A stretch of 59,769 nucleotides of DNA from Verrucomicrobiota bacterium. GTDB lineage: Bacteria; Chlamydiota; Chlamydiia; Chlamydiales; SM23-39. The first letter of the stretch is position 1, and each line of letters opens with the position of its first letter. The stretch spans positions 1 to 59,769 of the forward strand of contig JAGWZL010000010.1 in assembly GCA_018968815.1 (NCBI GenBank). Direction: 5' to 3'. Below are positions 1 through 9,150 of this stretch, in pieces. Both the position numbers and the translations under genes were made by a program. Under the pieces are notes generated by a model that saw only the letters and a program-made list of their open reading frames with translations, was not told the DNA's origin and searched no databases.

Positions 1-2
1 AG

Positions 3-135
3 ATTGAAGAACTCTCCCTTAAAAGTGGAGAGATTCTCCTACTGCCAAGGGGCGGCAAGTGCCTTGCCGCAGAGGAATAGATAGCTCGGCTAACTCGGTC
101 CTGAAGGACCGAGACTGCGCTCGAGCAGCAGTTCA
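3..135 (+). repeat. 133-bp hairpin-rich direct repeat, copy 1
   Basis: Nearly the same 133 bases recur on the same strand at 14730-14862, differing by one inserted and one deleted base. The unit holds three clear stem-loops: CTCTCC/GGAGAG at 12-32, GCGGCAAG/CTTGCCGC with a 3-base loop at 52-70, and CTCGGTCCT/AGGACCGAG at 94-113. An imperfect palindrome around CTCGAG follows at about 114-132. Homology stops at base 135, 133 bases before the next start codon. It could be a small non-autonomous mobile element or a structured RNA or leader. I do not recognise it as a named family. The contig begins two bases before it, which would fit an assembly break at a multicopy repeat. Confidence 0.85.
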
Positions 136-268
136 CGAAGATGTTCTCATCTTGGGTTAGGTATTCTATCACGAACCTAATTTTTGGGGATCAGGTCATG
201 CAGCTCTTGACTTTCTAGTTTTTTTTTGTGATCATTTTTTCTAAAAAAGATTTCTGGAGATTAATAAA

Positions 269-1282
269 ATGACCAAAAATATCGTTCATACAGAGAATCA
301 GATAAATTATAATCCTCTTATGACACAATACATTATGAAAAAAAAAGCTCTGGGCCAGGAGAATGTCTTTTTACTTGATGTTGGGGCTAGTGGAGGGATC
401 GCTGATTATTGGAAGGTTTTTGAACAAAATCTGAGTGGGGTTGGTTTCGATCCCCTGATTAATGAATGTAGGAGGTTGAATATAATCAATCAGTTTCCTG
501 GCGTCATTTATGTGCCCAGTTATATTGTTTCTGAAATCACAGAGATAGATCAGTATAGAGGGACAAGGTGTAGCGATCAATTTGCGCGCAACAGCGCAAT
601 CTCTTATCTAAAACAATTTAATATTGATTACGTAAAAAAAGTTCTTAACAAAGATGATGAGTGTGTATATTCTGATAGCAGAATTTCGCTAGATCGTTAT
701 TGCCTAGAAAATAAAATCAAGAACGTTGATTTTATAAAAGTTGATACGGATGGTGCCGATTACGCTGTACTAAGAGGCGCTGAAAAGTTGTTGCGGGAAG
801 GCGAGGTTCTTGGCTTATATGTCGAAAGTCACTTTCATGGTGAAGCCCATCCTTACGCCAATACATTTAGAAATATTGATCAGTTTCTGGTTGAAAATGG
901 TTTCTCGCTATTTGATTTATCTACCTGGAGATATACAAAAGCTCAGTTGCCAGGTACATTTTTATATAAATTGCCTGCGCAAACTGTTACGGGGCAAATC
1001 TCGTGGGGAGATGCTCTGTATTTGAAAGATTTGTTGTATATGAAAAACCAAGGAAAACAAATACCCACTTCGCAGATTATCAAGATGGCATGTTTGCAAG
1101 AAATTTTCGGTCTGCCAGATTGTGCGGCAGAACTGTTAGTAGCCTTTCGAGATCAACTCTCGAAGGTTATCGATGTGGATCAGTGTTTAAATGCACTGGC
1201 TCGTGATATGAAACTTCATCCAGATTATAACACACACATGAAATGCTTTTGCAATCATCAAGAAAGTTTTTTCCCAAAATAG
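269..1282 (+). CDS. FkbM-family SAM-dependent methyltransferase
   Basis: 337 aa, probably cytosolic. The SAM-binding loop is LLDVGASGG (about residues 35-43). The later IKVDTDGADYAVLRGAE segment (about 155-171) matches the FkbM pattern in which an acidic/Gly motif precedes the last strands of the Rossmann fold. FkbM enzymes O-methylate sugars or other small hydroxylated substrates, so with the glycan genes around it a sugar O-methyltransferase is the likely role; the substrate cannot be read from sequence. A GGAG-type ribosome site lies about 11 bases before the ATG. The gene is visibly more A+T-rich than operon A next to it and stands alone on the plus strand behind the 133-bp repeat, which hints at separate acquisition. 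Confidence 0.75.
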   Translation: MTKNIVHTENQINYNPLMTQYIMKKKALGQENVFLLDVGASGGIADYWKVFEQNLSGVGFDPLINECRRLNIINQFPGVIYVPSYIVSEITEIDQYRGTRCSDQFARNSAISYLKQFNIDYVKKVLNKDDECVYSDSRISLDRYCLENKIKNVDFIKVDTDGADYAVLRGAEKLLREGEVLGLYVESHFHGEAHPYANTFRNIDQFLVENGFSLFDLSTWRYTKAQLPGTFLYKLPAQTVTGQISWGDALYLKDLLYMKNQGKQIPTSQIIKMACLQEIFGLPDCAAELLVAFRDQLSKVIDVDQCLNALARDMKLHPDYNTHMKCFCNHQESFFPK

Positions 1283-1346
1283 CTGGCTCGCGCAGCTTGT
1301 TTAGCAATACCTGCATTTCACGGGAGCTTTCGTTCGACTCCAAAAG

Positions 1347-2495
1347 TCACCTGGTGATTTGGGTTTCTTTCAGCTTGAGGTTAGAAAAGCCCCAGTCGGC
1401 TTGGTTGTAAACGACCTTCTCATGGCTCGCGTTCATGTCGCGGACAGTCTTGTCAAGCATTTCATTCGTCAGGTAGGGTATTTTTTGGGCGCTCAGACGA
1501 GCAAATAGCTCTTGGGCTCCTTCAGGAGTGTAGCCCTTCCCATGTTCAATATGATAAATGGCACACTTCATCGGAAGATCCTTTTCCTGAATCCCGTGCT
1601 GACGAGCTTGGTAGAGCACAATCGAGTCGAGGTGCCAAGAAAAAAGATCCCATTCGGGATAACCTCTCAATTCTTCCCAATTTTTTTTCGACATCAGGGT
1701 AAAATCACCGCAAGCATTGGTATGCAGTGTTTTGTTGGTGAGTCTATGCTGTATTCTAGCAATCATATTGCGCACAGTGGAGAGGGTGTGCACGATCACA
1801 TTGCGATCGAAGGAAAGGATACGAACGATGAACTTATAAAACCATCGGAGGGTTTTCAAAAAGACTTTCCCCAACAGTCCCATCGCACGGTATAGCGTCC
1901 GTAAGAAGGAATATCGGTACGATAAACGCAGTAAGGGTGAGTCGATTGGGCATATTGTCGTCCCCTCTTTTCCATTGATTCTGAAGAACGATCTTTTGCA
2001 GAAATCGAGGAGGTCATCGAAACTGCCTCCCTTTGGCAGCTGAGAGGGAATGTCGAGTCGGTCTACGCGATAAAGAATCCCGGGACGCAACTTATGCTTC
2101 AGAAAACGCATCAGCTCATCGGAGAAAAGAATATCGATATTCGTTGCGAGCACATAGGTGCCAAGCGCTCGTTGAATGCCCACGTTTTTGCCGATCATCT
2201 GATACAGCGCGATTCGATCGCCGTGCTTGAGCCGAAGATGCACTTCCCGTGGCACCTGAATGATTCGGATCGCGCAGAACTGATTGTCACTAGGAAAACG
2301 GAGCGACTCGACTAAAGAGGGGCGATCATCAGGAGGATTCCACTCCACTAAAATCAGCTCAGTTCTCAAACGATGCTTATTGCATTGAGCCACAAGCCCA
2401 TCTATGAAATGCTGCATTCTGCAGGTCAGATCCCCGCCATGATTATCATTGCGGGTCGTTGCTACGACACTGAGATGAAACGGTGTCTTCTCCAT
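1347..2495 (-). CDS. Glycosyltransferase-like protein, GT-A type fold (distal gene of operon A)
   Basis: 382 aa. The N-terminus (LSVVATTRND, residues 8-17) is the first nucleotide-binding strand of a GT-A fold, and LATNIDILF (116-124) sits where these enzymes carry their metal-binding D-x-D. The middle of the protein is basic and hydrophobic (about 195-250), perhaps membrane-associated. It is the last gene of a four-gene minus-strand operon, 10 bases after the methyltransferase, with AAGG before the ATG. The setting points to transfer of a sugar during surface-polysaccharide assembly. Donor and acceptor are unknown, and the match is to the fold rather than to a named enzyme. Confidence 0.6.
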   Translation of the reverse strand: MEKTPFHLSVVATTRNDNHGGDLTCRMQHFIDGLVAQCNKHRLRTELILVEWNPPDDRPSLVESLRFPSDNQFCAIRIIQVPREVHLRLKHGDRIALYQMIGKNVGIQRALGTYVLATNIDILFSDELMRFLKHKLRPGILYRVDRLDIPSQLPKGGSFDDLLDFCKRSFFRINGKEGTTICPIDSPLLRLSYRYSFLRTLYRAMGLLGKVFLKTLRWFYKFIVRILSFDRNVIVHTLSTVRNMIARIQHRLTNKTLHTNACGDFTLMSKKNWEELRGYPEWDLFSWHLDSIVLYQARQHGIQEKDLPMKCAIYHIEHGKGYTPEGAQELFARLSAQKIPYLTNEMLDKTVRDMNASHEKVVYNQADWGFSNLKLKETQITR

Positions 2496-2505
2496 CCAAT
2501 TACCT

Positions 2506-3351
2506 TTATCTTGAGGCTTCTATGCACAGGTGCCAGCCAAATTTTGTCTCAAGCCAGCGAAATAGTCTTCGCGGCATCCACCGAAAATACCAAATCTTCA
2601 CATATTTGTATTGAACATATTCGGCGATTTTGTAAGGGAAAATGTGATCAACATGAACTCGATCTACTTTAAATCCATGGGATTCTAGTAACTTGCGTCC
2701 GCTACTCCGGGAATAGGTATAGGTAACCGGACAACCTATCTGAGCTTCAGAATGGGCGGCTAGGAGCTTAGAGAGATTCCAAAACTTGAGTTTGCCGTGC
2801 TTGAACAAGACCCAGAGAGTTTTCCAACAATAACGGGAATAGACCATGATTTTTATTTTGCCGTTTCGCTTGAGAAAGTGTTTGAGTTCTTGAATGATTT
2901 TGTCTGGATGGGGCGTATGGTGGATGACGCCAAATGAGAAAATCACGTCATAATGGTCGAGGGGGATGTGTTTGGAGAGTTCTTCTGCATTTGCGAGAAA
3001 AAATTCCATTCGGTCAGAGACTCCGTAGACAGCAGCGTGTTGTTTAGCAAGCTCAAGCGATTGCTCAGAAATATCTACAGCCGTGACTTTTGCAGCCCCT
3101 GCCATCGCAAAACGGACGGCTGTCGTCCCTAGGCCGCACCCGATTTCGAGCACCTTCTTGCCCTTGACGGATGGAAAATCGGCAAAATCAACTAAATGGG
3201 GCTCCACGAAGAACTTTCTCTTTGCAACTTCCTCGAAGTACTCCTTTGTACCAACCGGCGCCGGAGAATGGCGCAGGTTACAGGGACATCGATTCCAAAA
3301 ATTCTTGACCGCTTCGACCGGAATCTCGGCAAACCTTTTATCTGTGCTCAT
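2506..3351 (-). CDS. Class I SAM-dependent methyltransferase (operon A)
   Basis: 281 aa with a Methyltransf_11/25-type core: motif I is VLEIGCGLGTTAVRFA (about 67-82), the acidic end of strand 2 is VTAVDIS, and a post-core FGVIHHTPHPD motif follows (about 142-152). The reading frame stays open upstream to 3510, but the ATG at 3351 is chosen because the longer form would run deep into the epimerase gene; with this start the overlap is 14 bases. The HHTPHPD motif recurs in methyltransferases of sugar and lipid modification clusters. A role in methylating a sugar made by this operon is inferred; quinone or lipid methylation is the alternative. Confidence 0.72.
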   Translation of the reverse strand: MSTDKRFAEIPVEAVKNFWNRCPCNLRHSPAPVGTKEYFEEVAKRKFFVEPHLVDFADFPSVKGKKVLEIGCGLGTTAVRFAMAGAAKVTAVDISEQSLELAKQHAAVYGVSDRMEFFLANAEELSKHIPLDHYDVIFSFGVIHHTPHPDKIIQELKHFLKRNGKIKIMVYSRYCWKTLWVLFKHGKLKFWNLSKLLAAHSEAQIGCPVTYTYSRSSGRKLLESHGFKVDRVHVDHIFPYKIAEYVQYKYVKIWYFRWMPRRLFRWLETKFGWHLCIEASR

Positions 3352-4348
3352 TTCTGCCTGCCAATTCTGGGACACGAGAGACAAGTTGGTCGTAGATCCA
3401 CTGGTATGTCTGTTCAAGACCTGCTCTGAGGGGAATAGAAGGTTCCCATCCGAGTGCCTCTCGGATGCGCGTATTGTCGCTATTACGCCCCCGAACGCCC
3501 TGGGGAGCATTCAGCTGGTACTTTCTTTGTACTTTGATCCCCGCAATCTCTTCAATGAGGTCCACCAATTGGTTGATGGTGACGAGTTCAGAGCTGCCTA
3601 AATTCAGCGGTTCTGCCACAGCGCTCATCATGATCGCTTTGGTTCCAAAAACACAGTCATCGATGTACATAAAGCTCCGCGTCTGTTCTCCATCGCCCCA
3701 AATATCGATCGAATGATTCCCAGATAGTTGAGCTTGAGCAATTTTTCGACAGAGGGCGGCTGGCGCTTTTTCTCTGCCGCCTTCGAATGCCCCATTTGGC
3801 CCATAGACGTTGTGGTAGCGGGCGATGCGTGTGATCACTCCAAAATCCTCTCTAAAATGGCGGCAGAGCCGTTCGCTAAATAACTTTTCCCACCCATAGC
3901 CGTCTTCAGGCATCGCAGGATACGCATCTTCTTCCTTCAGTGCGGGCAATCTGGGCGCCATTTGCTTACCGGCGGCATACACACATGCAGTCGACGAAAA
4001 GAAAAACCGCTTCACGTGAAATTCTCTCGCTGCCATCAGCAAATGAGTATTCACAAGCACGGACAGCATGCAGGCCGCCTTGTTTGTCTCAATGAATCCC
4101 ATGCCTCCCATGTCTGCTGCGAGGTTGTAGACGTAGCTGACGCCACGGGTGGCTTTCCTGGCGACATCGAGCAAACGGAGATCCCCTTGCTGGTTTTCTA
4201 CTTCTTCGAATGTTTGGTGCCACTCCTCAAGAGGCTTGATGTCAATGGCTCGTATGTTCTCATATCCATCGCGTATCAATGAAGCGACAAGGTGCCCTCC
4301 AATAAAACCCCCGGCCCCTGCTACGAGAATCAGATCTTCCTTGTTCAT
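3338..4348 (-). CDS. NAD-dependent sugar epimerase, GDP-mannose 3,5-epimerase-like
   Basis: 336 aa, extended SDR family. Visible are the NAD-binding GAGGFIGG (residues 11-18), a SSTACVYA segment (about 107-114) placed like the catalytic Cys of plant GDP-mannose 3,5-epimerase, and the YGWEK (YxxxK) catalytic pair. The NLAADMGGMGFI stretch also fits that family. Such enzymes convert GDP-mannose to GDP-L-galactose or GDP-L-gulose. ManC at 18933 would supply GDP-mannose. The ATG at 4348 overlaps the upstream dehydrogenase stop in an ATGA, indicating translational coupling. The substrate assignment rests on motifs only; a generic UDP-hexose epimerase remains possible. Confidence 0.72.
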   Translation of the reverse strand: MNKEDLILVAGAGGFIGGHLVASLIRDGYENIRAIDIKPLEEWHQTFEEVENQQGDLRLLDVARKATRGVSYVYNLAADMGGMGFIETNKAACMLSVLVNTHLLMAAREFHVKRFFFSSTACVYAAGKQMAPRLPALKEEDAYPAMPEDGYGWEKLFSERLCRHFREDFGVITRIARYHNVYGPNGAFEGGREKAPAALCRKIAQAQLSGNHSIDIWGDGEQTRSFMYIDDCVFGTKAIMMSAVAEPLNLGSSELVTINQLVDLIEEIAGIKVQRKYQLNAPQGVRGRNSDNTRIREALGWEPSIPLRAGLEQTYQWIYDQLVSRVPELAGRNEHR

Positions 4349-5697
4349 GCCGTGACCATCGATTGCTGTGCGTGACAAGAGAGGTGATTGCCGCACCCGA
4401 GGTAGACGAGCTCGCAAATGTCGCCCAAAGTCGATCTTGGGAGACACCTCCAACAATCGATAAACACTTTGCGACCCTCGAGTTTTCTCAGAAAAGAGGG
4501 AGTGATTTCCTGAGCAAATTCAGGCCAAGCCGTCATCACAAAAATCACGTCGGACTCCTCGACACAGGCTTGCACAGAACCGGCCATTCGAATGCCCTGA
4601 TGACACCTGGTTTTCGCCTCCTCCATGGCCATCGGATCGTAGACCGAGACTTCATACCCATTTTCTAATAAGAGATTTGCGATTGCCACGCCCTGACTTG
4701 CTTCTGCTACATGAGTGCCTGCTTTGTAGGCAAGACCGAGTACGCCCATTGTTTTGCTCTGACCATACCTATCGGCAAGCGCAAGAAGACGACGAGACTG
4801 ATAGTGATTTGTCTCTTGAGTCGCGTAGGCCAAATCCATGCGCGCGCCTAACTCTTTTCCTAAAGCTCCCAGAGCTATATTGTCTCGCGGAAAGCAAGGG
4901 CCGCCGAAAGCGACAGTGCCTTTTAAATATTTATGCCCGACTCGCGTATCGAGTCCTACGGCCGATGTGACGACATCCACATCCCCTCCATCCAATCTTT
5001 GGCACAAATCAGACAACATATTCGCAAAAGAAATTTTGGTCGTCACAAAGGTGTTGAGTGCAATTTTGGTGAGTTCTGCATTCACGAAATTCATTCGTTT
5101 TACAGGTGGGTTATTTTCGCACACAGACCGATAAATAGCTTCTAAAAGATCGCCTGCTTTGGGGTCGGATTCCCCGATTAACACCACGTCCGGGAACAGC
5201 ATGTTTTTGATGACCGATCCTAAAGCGATGAATTTGGGGCTATAACACAAGCCCACATCTTGCCCCACCGATCGAAGGGAGGCCTCCTCGAGCGCTTTTC
5301 GGATCACTCCTCCCGTGGAGCCTGGCATCACAGTACTTGTGATCACGACAAGATGATAGGATGACTTTTTTCTCAGAGAATGACCGATTTGCTGCACCGC
5401 TTGAAGAATGTACTCATTGCTAAATCGTCCGTCTGGGTCACTTGGAGTGGGAACAATGACAAAGGTGACATCAGAGGCGAGAATGGCCGACTCGTAATCA
5501 TTCACGGCCTTGAAATTGGATCTGTACTTTGAGAGGAAATCCTGTAGGCTAGGCTCAATCACAGGGGCGATCCCCTCATTCAGCCGTTGTACGAACGCTC
5601 GGTTCAGGTCTGTTCCTATGACGTTATGCCCCTTGCTTGCCATAACTGCTAAGAGCGGTGATCCCAACTTGCCCAGACCGACTACAGACAGTTTCAC
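4345..5697 (-). CDS. UDP-glucose/GDP-mannose dehydrogenase family protein
   Basis: 450 aa, first gene of operon A. The N-terminal Rossmann motif is VVGLGKLGSPL (5-15). The central helical domain carries NAELTKIALNTF, and GGPCFPRD contains the catalytic Cys of the family. The C-terminal domain begins around GVLGLAYKAGTHVAEAS. These enzymes oxidise the C6 hydroxyl of a nucleotide sugar to a uronate with two NAD+. The gene could be a UDP-glucose 6-dehydrogenase or a GDP-mannose 6-dehydrogenase; sequence reading does not decide, though the GDP-mannose-type epimerase downstream makes the latter worth considering. Its length is usual for the family. Confidence 0.8.
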   Translation of the reverse strand: MKLSVVGLGKLGSPLLAVMASKGHNVIGTDLNRAFVQRLNEGIAPVIEPSLQDFLSKYRSNFKAVNDYESAILASDVTFVIVPTPSDPDGRFSNEYILQAVQQIGHSLRKKSSYHLVVITSTVMPGSTGGVIRKALEEASLRSVGQDVGLCYSPKFIALGSVIKNMLFPDVVLIGESDPKAGDLLEAIYRSVCENNPPVKRMNFVNAELTKIALNTFVTTKISFANMLSDLCQRLDGGDVDVVTSAVGLDTRVGHKYLKGTVAFGGPCFPRDNIALGALGKELGARMDLAYATQETNHYQSRRLLALADRYGQSKTMGVLGLAYKAGTHVAEASQGVAIANLLLENGYEVSVYDPMAMEEAKTRCHQGIRMAGSVQACVEESDVIFVMTAWPEFAQEITPSFLRKLEGRKVFIDCWRCLPRSTLGDICELVYLGCGNHLSCHAQQSMVTA

Positions 5698-5788
5698 TCA
5701 CGTTCTCCCTGTTGACGCACAGCAATATAAGAGATGAGATACCTTAAATGCAATCACATTTTTTAATGAGTACATAGGCACACGATTC

Positions 5789-5817
5789 TTGACTTGCTTT
5801 TGATTGCTTGTTAGCAT
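5789..5817 (+). promoter_or_regulatory. Sigma-70-type promoter of the GT2 gene
   Basis: TTGACT at 5789-5794, a 17-base spacer and TAGCAT at 5812-5817 make a plausible -35/-10 pair. Transcription would begin near 5824, after the in-frame TTG (5804) and ATG (5816) codons, which favours the ATG at 5891 as the true start. Confidence 0.45.
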
Positions 5818-5890
5818 GAACAGATTAAAAAATTGGGTGGCTCGTGCGACAAGCAAGAATCACTCCCCTTTAACTTTTAAGGGACTCACT

Positions 5891-7183
5891 ATGCATCGCT
5901 CCTTATCTCCTTTGGTTTCAGTGGTGATACCCACAAAAAACTCTCTTCCTCATTTAAAAAATGCAATAGAAGGGCTCCGACGTCAAACCTATCAACATTT
6001 TGAATTGATCATTCAAGACGGGGGTTCAACAGATGGCACATTGGAATACTTAGCAAACATTCACGATCTTCCAAGCATCGATATTCAATCCCAGATTGAT
6101 TCCGGTCTTGGGCAGGCCTATAACCGAGGCATTGCCAGATGTCGTGGTGATTATCTTTTTTTAACAGCTTCTGATGAGCGTCTGTTCGATCATACTCTAG
6201 AAAAGCTTCTCGAGTGGTTTAAAGAGTACCCTTCCGCAGCGGTGATCTACGGAGGCGCGCTGCTCGTGGATAGCCAAGGAAAAGAGGTTTCACGATTTAT
6301 TCCAGAGCCTTTTGATCTAATCAAATTCATGAAATGTGAGCTATTCCCTTCTACTGCAGGGCTTTTGAATAGAAAAGTGCTGGGCGATACTTTATTCTAT
6401 GATGAAACGCTAAAAACATGTCCCGATTATGAGTTCTGGCTGAGAATAGGTCACCGCTTTCCTCCGAGCGCGATCATCCATCAACAGGAGTTGCTCATGG
6501 CCAACCTTGCTGATCGAACTTCAATGACCTGTCGAGCAGAATTCTATGAATCATTTTGCAGAGATAAATTGTTGATTCTAAATCGCTTTCTTTCTGACAA
6601 ATCCGATGACTTAAAAAAGGAACATGTGAGAGCGCAAGCGGGCATTCTCCATTGGGCCGCGAACGCACTCACTGTGCTCGAAGGAGTTTCCTCTTATATG
6701 ATGAAGCTATGTGATGAGGCTGAGCAGTTGCACCTCACAATAGATACACCTCCATCATCATCACGAATCTCCTCTCTCACTTTTTCTTTATATTATTGTG
6801 ATACACTGAAGGAGCGAATACAAAAGATTAAAAGATGGTGGTATAAGAAAACATTTCCGGTGCGTATCAAAGGGAATCGTATCCCTTGGGCGACTCTTGT
6901 TCAAGCAACAATTCAGCCAACACATACGCCTAATCAAAAATCGTACTGGGTTAAGATTCGAATGAAAGTTTGTTCCGGCGTACTCGCAATCCTTTTTATG
7001 GACAAGCAGATGGTTCGACAAACCAAAATTTTTCCTTTTTCTTCCAAGACACTCACTACTTATTACCCTATTCACAATCCCGAAGATTTTTCAATTATTT
7101 TTCGTAACGGTTATTTGCCTGGGGTGGTTTTTGAACTTTATGAACTCTCAATGATCGAAACGGATTTGATCAGAGTTCCTTGA
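5891..7183 (+). CDS. Family 2 glycosyltransferase
   Basis: 430 aa. The GT-A core is plain: VSVVIPTKNS near the N-terminus, QDGGSTDGT as the donor-binding DG/ST motif and LTASDERLF as the metal-binding D-x-D-like site. The first about 260 residues are the transferase. The rest has a C-terminal region of unclear role. The frame is open back to 5804, but a promoter-like element covers that part and an AAGGGA ribosome site precedes the ATG at 5891. It stands alone between two minus-strand glycan operons. GT2 enzymes transfer sugars from nucleotide donors during polysaccharide or LPS synthesis; the linkage is unknown. Confidence 0.8.
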   Translation: MHRSLSPLVSVVIPTKNSLPHLKNAIEGLRRQTYQHFELIIQDGGSTDGTLEYLANIHDLPSIDIQSQIDSGLGQAYNRGIARCRGDYLFLTASDERLFDHTLEKLLEWFKEYPSAAVIYGGALLVDSQGKEVSRFIPEPFDLIKFMKCELFPSTAGLLNRKVLGDTLFYDETLKTCPDYEFWLRIGHRFPPSAIIHQQELLMANLADRTSMTCRAEFYESFCRDKLLILNRFLSDKSDDLKKEHVRAQAGILHWAANALTVLEGVSSYMMKLCDEAEQLHLTIDTPPSSSRISSLTFSLYYCDTLKERIQKIKRWWYKKTFPVRIKGNRIPWATLVQATIQPTHTPNQKSYWVKIRMKVCSGVLAILFMDKQMVRQTKIFPFSSKTLTTYYPIHNPEDFSIIFRNGYLPGVVFELYELSMIETDLIRVP

Positions 7184-7241
7184 GCGCGCCCTTAAAAAAT
7201 AGCCGATCGCATTGCTCAGATCTGCGCGAAGATCGATGACG

Positions 7242-9134
7242 CTACGCAGGTGCAATAAACTCTTTCCACCAAAGAGCTAAGTTGAACAGATACCAGATTT
7301 GAGGGCCATGGCCCTCATTAAAGTAACGGATCACTTCATTCCTGTCTAAGAAATCGGTTTGGTTGCAAAACGCCTCCAATTCATCGCGCATCCGCGGCCC
7401 TAGTTTGTCATAGAGCCATTCGTATACAGGCACCCCAAACCCTTGCTTGGGTCTGTCGATGAGTTCGTCCGGAATGACGCCGCGCACCGCTTTTTTGAGA
7501 ATGTACTTGCTGATGCCGTCTTTCGTTTTGACAGACGAGGGAATGCTCATCGCAAGTTCCACAAACTTGTGGTCCAGGAAGGGAACGCGCCCTTCTAGGG
7601 AGACCCCCATGCTCATCTTGTCCACGCGCATGAGCAGCAGTTCGGGGAGGCGCAGATTGAGATCGGCATAACTCATCCAGTTGAGGGCCGATTTTTCCCA
7701 CGCCTTCGCTTGAAACCGCTGATAGATCGGCTCAATCGCTTGCCAAGAGGTGAGATCCTTAAACTTCTCGCGCAAACGGGGCGAAAGCAGCCGCTTCTTT
7801 TGCGCCTCGGTAAACGATTCGGCGCCGCTCCAAAAAATCGGCTGGTCTAAAGACCCCCTCCGCAGCCGCTCGTAATGCATCGAAGTCTCTTTGCCCATCG
7901 CCCGGATCGCCTGTAGCCCTAGCCTTTTTACGAAATTCGGCACCGGCCAATTGTCCATGTTTTGCAACTTGAGCGCCGTTTTCCAACTCGGATAGCCCCA
8001 AAATAGCTCATCCGCCCCTTCTCCCACTTGCGCGACAATGATGCCGTTGTCCCGCGCGAGCTTGGAAACATAATAGACCGGCACACACACCGGATCCGCA
8101 ATCGGCTCATCTTGCAAACGGATCATTTGAGGCAGAAAATCAAGGAGATCCTCCACGGTGAGCAGCCGCTCATGGTAGATGGCGTTCACCTGTGCCGCCA
8201 TTTTTTTGGCAAAATGCAACTCATTCTGGTAGGATGCGTAATTTCCCTGATACCCAATGCTAAACGTCTTCACCACCGACTCACCTTGCGAGAACAGGGC
8301 TGCGTTCGTGCTCGAATCAATCCCACCCGAAAGAAAAATCCCCACCGGCACATCGCTCACTTTCCGGTACGCCACCGATCGTTTCAGTTCTGTGAGCAAT
8401 TGCGCCGCAATCTCATCCTCAGAGACGCCCGTGAGCGGTGTCGTATGATCCCAAACATCCCAATAACGGCGCTCTGTAATCTCCCCGTTTTCACGGACAC
8501 GCAGCCAAGTGGCAGGCGGCAACTTCTTGATCCCATCAAACAGCGTTTGCGGCGCCGGCGTCGTCAAAAAAGAGAGATAATGGTACAGCGCCTCTTCGTG
8601 CACGGCCCGCTTTTGTTCCGGATCTTGCAGCAGCGCTTTGATCTCGGACGCAAACAGGATCCGGTTGTGATGGATGCTATAATACAGCGGCTTCACCCCA
8701 ATCCGGTCCCGAATCAGCCATAGCTCGCGCGTGCGCACATCCCAAATCGCAATCGCAAACATCCCCCGAAATTTGTGCACACAATCAATCCCCCACTCCT
8801 CATACGCATGGAGAATCACCTCCGTATCCGAATGGTCCGTCTTCCAAGAATAGTGCGACAGCTCCCGCCGAATCTCCGCATGGTTGTAGATCTCGCCATT
8901 AAACACCAGATGGACCGTGTTCTGCGCATTGGACATCGGTTGATTGGCTGATGCAGATAAGTCAATGATCGATAGACGCCGAAACCCAAGGCCCATTTTC
9001 CCGCCGCCCTCAATCCAAATCCCCTCCCCATCAGGGCCCCGATGCTTGATCGTGTCGATCATCGCCTGAATGAGCGGGCGCTCTATGCGATAGGAACTGT
9101 CTTTAAACACGAGCACACCGGATAATCCACACAT
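7242..9134 (-). CDS. asnB: Glutamine-dependent asparagine synthase-like amidotransferase
   Basis: 630 aa. The mature N-terminus is Cys2 (MCGLSGV), the glutaminase nucleophile of class II amidotransferases; that decides the start, since the open frame runs on to 9266. An AAAGGA ribosome site precedes it. The ATP-pyrophosphatase loop FLSGGIDSS is intact. AsnB makes asparagine, but in polysaccharide loci relatives such as WbpS and WbtH are thought to amidate uronic acids on nucleotide sugars. Being last in an operon with WecB and WecC, this copy is plausibly such a sugar amidotransferase; that is inference. A housekeeping AsnB cannot be excluded. It begins 16 bases after the fusion oxidoreductase stop. 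Confidence 0.85.
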   Translation of the reverse strand: MCGLSGVLVFKDSSYRIERPLIQAMIDTIKHRGPDGEGIWIEGGGKMGLGFRRLSIIDLSASANQPMSNAQNTVHLVFNGEIYNHAEIRRELSHYSWKTDHSDTEVILHAYEEWGIDCVHKFRGMFAIAIWDVRTRELWLIRDRIGVKPLYYSIHHNRILFASEIKALLQDPEQKRAVHEEALYHYLSFLTTPAPQTLFDGIKKLPPATWLRVRENGEITERRYWDVWDHTTPLTGVSEDEIAAQLLTELKRSVAYRKVSDVPVGIFLSGGIDSSTNAALFSQGESVVKTFSIGYQGNYASYQNELHFAKKMAAQVNAIYHERLLTVEDLLDFLPQMIRLQDEPIADPVCVPVYYVSKLARDNGIIVAQVGEGADELFWGYPSWKTALKLQNMDNWPVPNFVKRLGLQAIRAMGKETSMHYERLRRGSLDQPIFWSGAESFTEAQKKRLLSPRLREKFKDLTSWQAIEPIYQRFQAKAWEKSALNWMSYADLNLRLPELLLMRVDKMSMGVSLEGRVPFLDHKFVELAMSIPSSVKTKDGISKYILKKAVRGVIPDELIDRPKQGFGVPVYEWLYDKLGPRMRDELEAFCNQTDFLDRNEVIRYFNEGHGPQIWYLFNLALWWKEFIAPA

Positions 9135-9150
9135 AATCAATCCTTTAGGG

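Noticed and set aside
3-135. tRNA or rRNA fragment, because of the hairpins
   Set aside because: No cloverleaf, T-loop or known rRNA helix can be fitted.
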